Positions 10,126 to 19,124 of a DNA stretch of 46,480 nucleotides are shown piece by piece. Below the pieces are notes generated by a model. The model ran no database searches. It was not told where the DNA came from and saw nothing but the letters and a program-made list of their open reading frames with translations. The position numbers and the translations under genes were made by a program. How positions within the stretch are numbered: the first letter of the stretch is position 1; each line of letters opens with the position of its first letter. The stretch comes from Stentor coeruleus (Eukaryota; Ciliophora; Heterotrichea; Heterotrichida; Stentoridae), in NCBI GenBank assembly GCA_001970955.1, contig MPUH01000550.1, forward strand, positions 1-46,480, written 5' to 3'.

Positions 10126-10644
10126 TTAAAAGAAAAGGTCTTCGTATTGCTGGAAGTGTCTATGCAGATATGCCCAAAGCGCATGTATAATAATAGATAG
10201 CAAATAAATTGTGATGAGGGCTGAAAAAACTATCGAGACAATGATTAAAGCTATGAAGCCTGCTGGGCTTTTGTATGGGTAGAAGTCAGTACATTTATCT
10301 GATTCTTTTTTACAGCAAGCAAGAAACCATGTATAATAGCCAACGGCTACTAATGTCCATGTTAAATATACCGGGCCCATGAGATAAAGGAAGCATAAGA
10401 GGAGCTTAAAGAGTTCAGGGATAATGAGGACTAGAAGAAGACAACTAAGAGAGCTTAGCCAGATAAGGTTTTGGGATATCAGCCAGAGTTCTAGGGTAAA
10501 GATCTCATCACAGACTGTGTCTTCTTGAATTTCATCTAAAGAATACCAATCTGAAAGGTATAGGTAGACTTCGTAGCTGTAGTATGCCATTGCTAGTATT
10601 GTGATCCCAATACCAAAGACTCGGAGTTTCTTCACTGGGTCCAT
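10126..10644 (-). CDS. Four-pass membrane protein of unknown function
   Basis: A 172-residue protein with about four transmembrane segments (roughly 9-28, 52-75, 78-108 and 130-158). A polar, acidic loop (about 30-48) lies between the first two, and a Cys/Lys/Asp-rich loop (CCKKESDKCTDFYPYKS) between the third and fourth. The paired cysteines in that loop could form disulfides if it faces the lumen. No family was recognised. It is the upstream member of a tandem same-strand pair of membrane-protein genes. Confidence 0.72.
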   Translation of the reverse strand: MDPVKKLRVFGIGITILAMAYYSYEVYLYLSDWYSLDEIQEDTVCDEIFTLELWLISQNLIWLSSLSCLLLVLIIPELFKLLLCFLYLMGPVYLTWTLVAVGYYTWFLACCKKESDKCTDFYPYKSPAGFIALIIVSIVFSALITIYLLSIIIHALWAYLHRHFQQYEDLFF

Positions 10645-11604
10645 ACCCGTTTTTTATAAAAATGGATTTGGACTTTGGTCGTTCAAAAAATTGTCTGGAA
10701 TGCTTTGGGAACTTGGGGATTCCATTGTAGAGGTAATTTGATAGAGGAATTGGGGCTGAAATTATGGAAAATCTAAAAAGAGTTTATGAAGTTTTGATGA
10801 TGAATGACTGGCGTCATGGAAGAGATTTTTGAAATTAGAATTTTAATTGGACATATCGTCAATAAGTTGTTAATTATATCCCTTTAAATTTGTTAATCTT
10901 TTGGCAGTTTATTTATAACCACACCTATGATAATTCCTGAATAAAATACTCAGTTAAAATCTAAAAACAAATTTTATTCAACAAGAATTTAAATAAGCTG
11001 AAACATAATTTTTCAGAACAATTATCATAAAATCTTAGTTTTAATATTCACAAGCATCAAGAAAAAATAATAATTTTATTTATCAAGCATATGAAATTAT
11101 TCAATCTTACTTAACATAATAATCAATATTCTATCTTCATCACCCATATTTCATTCAACAACATCGCGTCCATCATTTCTCTCAAAAATCACTCTTCACA
11201 GCTTACATCTTTCCATCTTTCTCATCCTCATACTATAAAATTAAACCTATTCAAAAAGCATCAAATTCCATAATTCCCTCTCAATACTCTAAGCAACCTC
11301 TACTTCTATAAATTCTAGCACAATCCCTTCATCCAGCACTTGAAACCCTATTATAATCTACAACTATTCCTTCATTCTCTATCATTTCATATCTAAATAT
11401 TCAAAAACCCAAATCAATTCAACCAATTAAATAGCTGAGGATTTCTCCCATCATTTCATTTTCACCCAATATAATCCTTCTAATCTCCAGATCTTTCCCC
11501 GCGTATCTAACCTAGCATACCCTTCAGCCATACTTCCTATGTTTTCTTGTAAAATCTCTAAAGTAAATACAAAATATTACTATATCAAAATAGTAAAAGT
11601 TATT
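10645..11604. other. Intergenic region between divergent genes, with strand-asymmetric composition
   Basis: There is no gene. The left part (about 10660-10860), upstream of a minus-strand gene, is G-rich on the plus strand. The right part (about 11100-11530), upstream of a plus-strand gene, is C-rich and very G-poor. Thus on the coding strand both upstream flanks are pyrimidine-rich. A plus-strand ATG at 11539 is in frame with the following gene but adds a non-signal-like extension, so I treat it as leader. Confidence 0.5.
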
Positions 11605-11904
11605 ATGGCTTCGAAGTTTTTAGCAGTGATGATTATATTTGGATTATGCATGGGCCAAGATGCTGAACTATTTGGTATGGTTACTAAATCTGGTCTGAAC
11701 TACGATCAAGTCATGGCGTGGAGTGACTCTTTGTGGGTTGAAGTAGAATCTGGTATTTTAACCCCAGAACAAGCTCAATCTATGTTCTTAGATGAAACAG
11801 GATTGCGAGTAATAGATTTCTTAGTCAGAAGTGGGGAAATCCAATTAGCGGTGTCAAGCGGGCTAGTCCCTCAGGATGTTGTTGACGACTTAGTTAAAGG
11901 CTAA
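11605..11904 (+). CDS. Small secreted protein, paralog A of an inverted pair
   Basis: A 99-residue product from the ATG at 11605. I prefer it to the upstream in-frame ATG at 11539 because it opens directly with a signal peptide (MASKFLAVMIIFGLCMGQ) and aligns with the start of the paralog at 12065-12355. The mature part of about 80 residues shares with the paralog the blocks KSGLNYDQVMAWSD, VESGILTP and MFLDETGL, plus DFLVR and GEI. It has no cysteine after the signal peptide and is acidic and probably helical. I recognise no family. It is likely secreted or delivered to a secretory organelle. The two copies are convergent, with 160 bases between their stops. Confidence 0.8.
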   Translation: MASKFLAVMIIFGLCMGQDAELFGMVTKSGLNYDQVMAWSDSLWVEVESGILTPEQAQSMFLDETGLRVIDFLVRSGEIQLAVSSGLVPQDVVDDLVKG

Positions 11905-12064
11905 ATAAAATTAGTTTTTGATTACTTATCTAAATTAGTCAAGCAATGAAATTTTATGTTAGTATGCGTTTTTTTTTGCAAATAACAAATAGATTTAATA
12001 TGAATTCGACTAGAAAACTAAAGTTTCTATCTAGTTTTTTACGTAAGAAATAATTAACTAGCCT

Positions 12065-12355
12065 TTATATCCCCGCAAGAGCTTCTTTTGGTATCAACCC
12101 TGCATCTACTGCTAATTTGATTTCCCCAGTTCGGACTAAGAAATCAAAAACAGTCAAGCCTGTTTCGTCTAAAAACATTGCTTGAGCTTGATCTGGAGTT
12201 AGAATCCCGCTTTCTACCTCAGTCCAAAGGGCATCACTCCATGCCATAACTTGATCGTAGTTCAAACCACTTTTACTTATCATTCCATATAGTGTTGGAT
12301 CCTGTCCTAAGCAAATATTCGCTATCAAAAGAATTGAGATCACCTTCAGCACCAT
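12065..12355 (-). CDS. Small secreted protein, paralog B of an inverted pair
   Basis: A 96-residue product with an N-terminal signal peptide (MVLKVISILLIANICLGQ), followed by a mature part very similar to paralog A on the opposite strand. The differences are mostly conservative (D/E, K/R, S/A), and many codons differ at third positions, which suggests purifying selection on both copies. The C-terminus differs: this copy ends ...EALAGI. The bases that overlap and follow its stop (TAAAGGCTAG) resemble the in-frame end of paralog A (GTTAAAGGCTAA), so the last residues were probably shifted or cut by a small indel. Function is unknown. Confidence 0.8.
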   Translation of the reverse strand: MVLKVISILLIANICLGQDPTLYGMISKSGLNYDQVMAWSDALWTEVESGILTPDQAQAMFLDETGLTVFDFLVRTGEIKLAVDAGLIPKEALAGI

Positions 12356-13472
12356 TTATATACATAAGAGATAGATAGTGTGAAAAACTTGCATAGAAAC
12401 GGATTACTATTATTTTTATATGGAAAAAACCTTATCATTTCACAGCACAGAGAGACTTTTGTATGAGAAAAAAAAAAGTTAGCAGAAGAATTATTGAAAA
12501 AAGAGGATTAGAAAAATTTTAGAGTGTTGAGAGGAATGATTTTGGGATTCAAGGTTTGAGATTTTTTTGAGTGATTGGAAGGTGTTTAGGATTATGAAAA
12601 TGAGAAATTTAAAGCTTTAAGGTATTAATGTGGCTTGCTGCAGTGATATTGGTAAATTTATGATAATTAGAGGGTAAGTCTTCTAGGAGGATTGATGAGT
12701 ATACTGAAATGCTAGGATAAGAAGTTGCTTGAGAAAATTAATTTAAGATTGTTGTGGACTTTAAAGTGATGAATTGCTAGGGAAGAAATAAGAAGTTTGG
12801 AAAATTTAAAATATAGGAAATTAAGATTAGCTAATTTTATTTGAATTATGAAGGAGACATTAATGATATTAAAGATAAGAGTATGAATAAAAAGTATTAG
12901 TGATACAAAGGACTCTTTTAGTGCTGATTTTAAATTTTAGCGAAATAGGATAGTAATTTGTCAAAAAAACATGTAAATATACAATCCATTTATAGTATTT
13001 GTAGACGTAAACTAGATTAATGCATACTCTTCTTTAGGCTGTAATGTGAAATTAGGTAATTACAGATAGATTTATCTTAAAAAATAGTCAAGCATATCTT
13101 TTTTGTTTGGTTAAATTTGCTAAGAATTAATTTCTTTCTTCTGATTATATTATTTACTTTAATAATCTAATCTATAACTATCATAATTATTCTCCTAGCA
13201 TTGAACTCTTAAAACAGAAGTTATTACAATATTTTCTTATGTAAAATATAATTTTACAGAAATAATTTAAAGTGGCATATACTAAATATATAAATAATTA
13301 CCATTAAAGAAGACTTTTATTCTATCAAAATAAATCATAATATTTTTATACCTAAGCATTTATATCATAATAAAAATACTTAAATGAAGTAAATCACTTT
13401 GCTAAAAGTATAAATAATTCATATATATAACAATCTACAAAAACTAAGCAAAATATAATGGTCTTAATTATT
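12356..13472. other. Intergenic region, G-rich on the plus strand in its left half
   Basis: No supportable gene. About 12480-12960 is purine-rich on the plus strand, mirroring the pyrimidine-rich flank upstream of paralog A. The right half is plain AT-rich sequence leading to the 3' end of the Polo-like kinase gene. Confidence 0.45.
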
Positions 13473-15287
13473 TCAATCTTTAACACAATTATCAGGAGTT
13501 TTTTTACCTAGTGTCTCTTTCTTCATTTCATCTTGTAAAGATGGTCTATATTCCCCCGTCCCAGCAGTTTGTGGGTGTAGCATGCTCGTCAAAATCTCTT
13601 TCGTATATCTTAATCTTTTAGCCATCTCTCGATTTTGTGTTTCCATCGCACTACTCAAAGGATAATTCGCTACCATACCCTGCTTATCAACATAAGTAAC
13701 CATTTTTGAATCGCTACACAACAATAATTCACTTTTATCCATAAAACTCACTTGAACAACTTTATTGCTTAGTCTAAATATAATCGCATGGTCAGTGAGT
13801 AGCCATTTTTTCATATAAACTAGCTCTTTGCCTTCATCTCCACAAAGTTTATCTATCATAAGATGTTTACGAAAATGTGTCAATAAAGTTACTTTTTTCT
13901 GTAGTTCAATAGGATAATTCGATATATTATATTGAGTCATAGTTTCTTCTCTACCATTCCCTGACCTTGAAATATATTGAAAAGCATCTCCTTTAGAGTT
14001 AGTGACAATTTTAGTCGCATCATTAAAATAAACACCAGCACAACCATTTGAAAGTATATACCCCAAGCCATATTTGCTAGAATAATCAACCCATTTGCTA
14101 ACCCAAAGATTTGGTCCTCCACTTATATAGTTATAACAGGATATTGTTGCTGTTTTTCTATTTGTATAAAACCCATTAGATGCAGAGTCTGTACGCATTG
14201 TAGCTTTAGTTGTGCTTTTAACATCCCTTTCTGTGATTTTCCCATCTTCAAGTCTTGTGCTTCTTAAGTCTTCTGAAATCCTAGCCTGGCTTGATGATCT
14301 CTGAGGTCTGCTCTGTCTGAGATCATCTTTCCCTATCTGCTCGAATTGCTTTAAATAAGCACTTGATGGAGGAACTGCTAAAGTACTTGCCGGTAAAAGC
14401 TTAGGAATAGAAGTTTTGCACATAAAAGGTGATGCTAAAATATCATCTAACGATGGTCGAGCTTTAGGGTCACTTATAAGTATTTCTGAAATAACATCAC
14501 GAGCTTCTTTCGATATTAGTACTTGATCAGGAAATGAATATGCATTCATTTTTATCCTCCTGTATGTGAGCTTTACATCATTAGTTTCAAAAGGTGGTTT
14601 ACCTATAAGCATTGTATATATCAAAACCCCTAAACTCCATGTGTCAACTTCATATGAATGCCCTTGACTACCATCAAGTATCTCTGGAGCTATATAGTTT
14701 GGTGTCCCACAGATTGTCCTTTTTCTTTCCCCATCAAATTCTAGCTTCGCAGCAAGACCAAAATCTCCCATTTTGAGCTCCATTTTGTCACTTAGAAAAA
14801 GATTTCCTAGCTTGATATCCCTATGAATAACCCTATGAGAATGAAGATATTTAAGTCCAGAAATCACTTGAAATGTATAGCATTGGACTTCAATTTCAGA
14901 TAAACGCTTCCTTCTTCGAATCAACTCGCTTAAAGTTTGGTTTGTACAGAGCTCAAGCAATATGTACACATTTTCTGGGTCTTCGAAAAAATGCTCAAAG
15001 CGGACTATGTTTTGGTGAGATAAAGAACGATGGATTTTTATTTCAGACATGAGCTTTTGGCGGGCTCGAGTTTTGTTTAGAGAGGATTTGCTTATTATTT
15101 TCCCTGCTGAAATTTGCTTGGAGTCTATGTTTAGTAATTCGTAAACTCGGGCAAAGCCGCCTTTACCTAGAAATCTTCCTTTTGAGTATCTTTTGAATGA
15201 TGTTTCTCCGTTGGGTTTGAAGAATTTTTCTTCGACTATTTGTCCTTCCTGGCTTTCGCTTAGGGTTCTTGTGATTTTAGAGGTCAT
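13473..15287 (-). CDS. Polo-like kinase
   Basis: A 604-residue protein. The Ser/Thr kinase domain (about 34-290) has the glycine loop FLGKGGFARVYE, catalytic HRDIK near 155, DFG near 174, and a T-loop with TICGTPNYIAPE near 194. A variable linker follows, then polo box 1 (WVSKWVDYSSKYGLGY near 397) and polo box 2 (about 468-540). Domain order and length match PLK1-type kinases, which control mitotic entry, spindle poles and cytokinesis and are linked to basal bodies in ciliates. In animal PLK1 a His-x-Lys pair in polo box 2 clamps phosphopeptides; here the equivalent stretch reads MDKSELLL, so both residues appear changed. PLKs are reported to be expanded in Stentor, so this may be a divergent family member. 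The gene ends in TGA. Confidence 0.96.
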   Translation of the reverse strand: MTSKITRTLSESQEGQIVEEKFFKPNGETSFKRYSKGRFLGKGGFARVYELLNIDSKQISAGKIISKSSLNKTRARQKLMSEIKIHRSLSHQNIVRFEHFFEDPENVYILLELCTNQTLSELIRRRKRLSEIEVQCYTFQVISGLKYLHSHRVIHRDIKLGNLFLSDKMELKMGDFGLAAKLEFDGERKRTICGTPNYIAPEILDGSQGHSYEVDTWSLGVLIYTMLIGKPPFETNDVKLTYRRIKMNAYSFPDQVLISKEARDVISEILISDPKARPSLDDILASPFMCKTSIPKLLPASTLAVPPSSAYLKQFEQIGKDDLRQSRPQRSSSQARISEDLRSTRLEDGKITERDVKSTTKATMRTDSASNGFYTNRKTATISCYNYISGGPNLWVSKWVDYSSKYGLGYILSNGCAGVYFNDATKIVTNSKGDAFQYISRSGNGREETMTQYNISNYPIELQKKVTLLTHFRKHLMIDKLCGDEGKELVYMKKWLLTDHAIIFRLSNKVVQVSFMDKSELLLCSDSKMVTYVDKQGMVANYPLSSAMETQNREMAKRLRYTKEILTSMLHPQTAGTGEYRPSLQDEMKKETLGKKTPDNCVKD

Positions 15288-15421
15288 TTAAATATAAGAG
15301 TAATTGCTTTTTGGCGTACCTGGATATTAGATTGCGTAAAAATGGTTAGCTTTTTTTGGATGTAGAAGATAGAATAAGTGAATTATCTAGTGAGTTTTAG
15401 TGTTGCAAGTTATAGAATAAT

Positions 15422-16360
15422 ATGGAAACCAATTTCGAATGCCCAATTTGTTCTGAAGAGTTTAACAAAAATTTAAGAGTCCCATTAGTGCTTTTATGTG
15501 GTCACACAGTATGCAAAAAGTGTGTTAATGAGCTCTACAATGTAAAGAAATCTATTATCTGCCCTTTAGACCGGAAAACTGATTCTCGACAAATCTCCCA
15601 AATTTCATTCAGCTATACAATCCTTGAGCTTATCGACAAAGTCACTTTCATGTCATCAAAAATAAAAATTCTTTCTCTTCCTCCAGAACAAAGGGTCTTA
15701 GCTATAAAATCCTCTATTCAAGAAAAAATTGAAAAAATTTCTGAGCAAGCCAGCAAAATTCAAGAAAAAGTTGAAGAGTACATCAGCATGAAAAACACTG
15801 TTTTAGATAAAATTGACTCAGCATTCAGAGAATTATATTTAAAACTTGATATTAGACAACAAGAGCTTAAAGATGAAGTAGAAGAGCAAATCCAAGACAT
15901 ACTATCAAAATTTAAAAATTGTGAAAAAACACTTAATAGCATGAGAGAAGATACTGAAAATGAGTTGAATAATTTAAATAATATACAATCGAACGTTAAT
16001 GAAAATATATTTTGTTATAATTTACCTGAAGTCCCTGATGTTAATGCTAAGATTAAATTTACAGAAAATAGTGAAAGTTTGGTTGAGAGCATACAAGATT
16101 TTGGCATGATAAGAAATATAGTGACAGTAGTTCCTTTTAATTGTGAGCATTTTACTAATGTTACATATTGGATGATACCTCCATGCTGCAATCAATACTA
16201 TTGTTGTAATAAATGTCATGACAAAAAAGAATCACATACTTGGATTTATGCTAATAAGATGGTATGTGCTTACTGCGAAGTTGAACAGGATTATCGTAAG
16301 CTTCCTAACAATTGTGAATTCTGTGGCAACTACCATAAAGGAGTCATTAGTAGAAATTAA
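15422..16360 (+). CDS. RING finger plus CHY-type zinc-binding protein, probable E3 ubiquitin ligase
   Basis: A 312-residue protein. An N-terminal RING (about 7-50) shows CPICSEEF, CGHTVCKKC and a closing CPLD. A long coiled coil (about 90-205) has many Glu/Lys/Gln heptads. The C-terminal part (about 238-310) carries C-x-H and NVTYWMIPPCCNQYYCCNKC, followed by H, CAYC and CEFC, which resembles a CHY-type zinc finger (CxH... PCC... C..CHD). RING proteins recruit E2 enzymes; TRIM-like ones use the coiled coil to dimerise. The usual CHY-RING order (CHY first) is reversed and the two are separated by the coiled coil. The substrate is unknown. The gene is divergent from the Polo-like kinase gene, with 134 bases between starts. 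Confidence 0.85.
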   Translation: METNFECPICSEEFNKNLRVPLVLLCGHTVCKKCVNELYNVKKSIICPLDRKTDSRQISQISFSYTILELIDKVTFMSSKIKILSLPPEQRVLAIKSSIQEKIEKISEQASKIQEKVEEYISMKNTVLDKIDSAFRELYLKLDIRQQELKDEVEEQIQDILSKFKNCEKTLNSMREDTENELNNLNNIQSNVNENIFCYNLPEVPDVNAKIKFTENSESLVESIQDFGMIRNIVTVVPFNCEHFTNVTYWMIPPCCNQYYCCNKCHDKKESHTWIYANKMVCAYCEVEQDYRKLPNNCEFCGNYHKGVISRN

Positions 16361-16677
16361 TATCCTAATAACTATGATTGATTAAAAATATTAGTATATA
16401 AAATCAATTATATACTACAAATTTCTATAATTATCTATAGTATTCACATGTCTAATAATTAGATTATTCTAAAACTTGTATAGAAGTGCTAAAATCTGTT
16501 ATGCATATATCAATAAATCTTAGTTATTTATAAAAAAAAGTAGTGGCTTCTTTTTAACTTTTTTTCATATAGCTCTTAGTATTAAGCAAATTATCTTTGA
16601 GAATATAATTTCAGTAATCACAATCTAAACTTAATATCAGCGTATAAAAGGAGAACCAATAGTCAAGAACATAAAAT
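16361..16677. other. Intergenic region
   Basis: AT-rich sequence between two same-strand genes. I see no ORF or RNA gene. It must hold the 3' end of the RING gene and the VPS35 promoter. Confidence 0.4.
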
Positions 16678-18921
16678 ATGGAAGACGACCAAGAGAAACT
16701 ATTAGAGCAAGCCACAAGTGTAGTTAAGTCAGCAGGCGTGATGATGCAGCGGTCATTCGATACTTCAAAAACCGCAGATGTCATCAAATACGCAGTTGAT
16801 GTTATAAGCGAACTAAAGACATCATCAATGTCTCCTAAAACCTACTATGAACTATACATGCAAGTCTTTGATCAGCTCAGCCGTTTAGGCTCTTATTTCT
16901 TTCAAGAATACTCTAAAGGTGCAAGTATTAGTGATCTTTACGATCGAGTTCAGCATGTGCCATCCATTCTTCCTCGTCTATATCTTCTTGTCACTGTAGG
17001 GTCAGTTTACATAAGCGCAAATCAGATCAAACCACAAGAGATGCTAAAAGACCTTATGGAAATGGCTAAAGGTGTTCAACACCCTATCCGTGGGCTATTC
17101 CTCAGATACTACCTTAACAAAATGTGTAAAGATAAACTTCCAGACTCACTCAGTGACCCAAGTAAAGGTACTGTCGATGATTCAATTGAGTTTCTTCTTT
17201 GCAACTTCTCAGAAATGTGCAGACTTTGGGTTAGAATGCAGCATACAGGAGGAATTAAAGACAAAACCAAAAGAGAAAAAGAAAGAAGCGACCTAAGAGT
17301 TACAGTTGGAGAAAATATTGTCAGACTTAGTAGTATTGAAGGTGTAACTTTAAAAATTTACATGGAAACTGTTTTACCAAGAAGTCTTGAAGTAATTGTC
17401 AGTAGCAAAGATGCGATTGCCCAGCAATATTTAATGGACTGCATGATTCAAGCTTTTCCTGATGAATATCATCTAAACACCTTAAACCCTTTATTAGAAG
17501 CTTGTACACAACTTCAGCCCAGTGTGGAAATCAAAGGTATTTTCATTAACTTGATGAACAGACTTTCAGATTTTGCTGGAGAGCAGGACTTAGAGATAGT
17601 TAGAGATATTGACATATATGCGCTTATTAAAACTCATGTTGATAAATTATTGGCTGAGCATAGCTCAGCTGGGGAAACAAGCAAATTCCTTCAATTATAT
17701 GTCGCTTTTCTTAGATTATCATTGAAATGCTATCCTGACAATAATGATCATGCTAGTGAAATACTTAGTAGCAGTTTGTCCCTTGTTGGCAAAGAATCCT
17801 CAAGTCAATTAGATCCTGAAAGTTTGAATTGGATATCAAAACTTCTTATACATGCGTTAGAAAGCTTAGGTCTTTCAGTCTTGGAGATGTCAAGTTTCCC
17901 TAAACTTATGGGTTATCTACAGTTTGCTGCTAGGAAAAAAGTTGCTTTGAAAATTGTTCAATCAGTTGTTGCGTTTAAAGCATCACTGTTATCAACGAGA
18001 GTTGTAACTTTTTTACTTGAGTATATTGCTACATTAACTCATGATTTGGCTGATACTACAGAATCGGAATCATTTGAATTTGAAGAAGAGCAGGAATTTA
18101 CAGCAAGACTAGTTCACCTTGTCTACTCTGAAAACCCTGACGAAGTCTTCGCAATGCTAAATCTATTCTTTGAAAGTTTCTCTAAAGGAGGCAGCAAACG
18201 ACAAATCTACACCTACCCTGCAATCGCTTTTGCCTATATGAAACTTGCAGCTAACCGACAAGGTAGTGAGGTTAAAATGTCAAGTTTACTTAAAATCTTC
18301 CGTGTTATCCTAGATAAAGTTACAAAAATCAATCCTGAACTCGGCTACAAGCTTTCATTACAATGCGCTTTGTGTGTAGACAGATATGATGATGAGAAAA
18401 GTTTTGAAGAAGATGCATACGAGTTTGCTTCAGATGCGTTGATCATATATCAAGATAATCTTACCGACTTAGAAGCTCGTTTTTCAGCAATCAAAGTTAT
18501 AGCTCCAGTTTATGCAAGTTTTACATGCTTTGATGAGGAAAACACAATTACTCTTTATTTAAACTGTGCTCAATATGCTGCAAAAACTCTTAGTAAAAGT
18601 GAACTTATTGAAGGAAATGCTTTAGCAAGTAAGCTTTTTTGGAATAAAGCTTTGCAGGAACCTGAAAAATGTGTATTTTATATGAAAAAAGCTGTGAATT
18701 TAGCTAAAGCTGAAGGAAATAGTAAAATGCTTGTTTATTTGCTGAATGTGTGGTTGGAATATGGGCTGAGTGGTTTAGAGTTTGATAGAGATGAAGTGAA
18801 TGAGATTGTTCAGAATGTGAAAAAAAGTGCAAATGATGAAGTAAGGACTGCTTTGTCGTTAACTTTGAATTTTATAAGATCTAGACAACAAGAAGATAAA
18901 TTGTCTGGAATTTCTTATTAA
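16678..18921 (+). CDS. VPS35: Retromer subunit VPS35
   Basis: A 747-residue alpha-solenoid protein, slightly shorter than animal VPS35 (about 796). The N-terminus carries the family's most conserved block, including LYDRVQHVPSILPRLYLL and PIRGLFLRYYL (about 80-145), the region that binds VPS26 and Rab7. Later landmarks include EFLLCNF, VGENIVRLSSIEGV and YLMDCMIQAFPDEYHL. The rest is helical repeats, ending in a short polar tail. VPS35 is the scaffold of retromer on endosomes, where it sorts receptors back to the Golgi or plasma membrane. It has no intron. The gene body is slightly less AT-rich than its flanks. No other retromer gene lies nearby. Confidence 0.97.
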   Translation: MEDDQEKLLEQATSVVKSAGVMMQRSFDTSKTADVIKYAVDVISELKTSSMSPKTYYELYMQVFDQLSRLGSYFFQEYSKGASISDLYDRVQHVPSILPRLYLLVTVGSVYISANQIKPQEMLKDLMEMAKGVQHPIRGLFLRYYLNKMCKDKLPDSLSDPSKGTVDDSIEFLLCNFSEMCRLWVRMQHTGGIKDKTKREKERSDLRVTVGENIVRLSSIEGVTLKIYMETVLPRSLEVIVSSKDAIAQQYLMDCMIQAFPDEYHLNTLNPLLEACTQLQPSVEIKGIFINLMNRLSDFAGEQDLEIVRDIDIYALIKTHVDKLLAEHSSAGETSKFLQLYVAFLRLSLKCYPDNNDHASEILSSSLSLVGKESSSQLDPESLNWISKLLIHALESLGLSVLEMSSFPKLMGYLQFAARKKVALKIVQSVVAFKASLLSTRVVTFLLEYIATLTHDLADTTESESFEFEEEQEFTARLVHLVYSENPDEVFAMLNLFFESFSKGGSKRQIYTYPAIAFAYMKLAANRQGSEVKMSSLLKIFRVILDKVTKINPELGYKLSLQCALCVDRYDDEKSFEEDAYEFASDALIIYQDNLTDLEARFSAIKVIAPVYASFTCFDEENTITLYLNCAQYAAKTLSKSELIEGNALASKLFWNKALQEPEKCVFYMKKAVNLAKAEGNSKMLVYLLNVWLEYGLSGLEFDRDEVNEIVQNVKKSANDEVRTALSLTLNFIRSRQQEDKLSGISY

Positions 18922-19124
18922 GTTTTAGGATTAATATTGGATAGAAATAGTAAATAAAGAGGATGAAAATATGAAGATTTAGGTTCTGTGATAAAGTATA
19001 TAGGAAAATGCTAGAATTTAATATTTTTTAATGGATAATTGCTATGATATTTTTTTGATGATGATAATTTTAGAATTTTCATAGAATATATAGATGCGGG
19101 AGTTCAAATTACTAAAAATATTTA

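Noticed and set aside
11539..11604. Upstream in-frame ATG extending paralog A by 22 residues
   Set aside because: The extension is not hydrophobic, buries the signal peptide and has no counterpart in paralog B.
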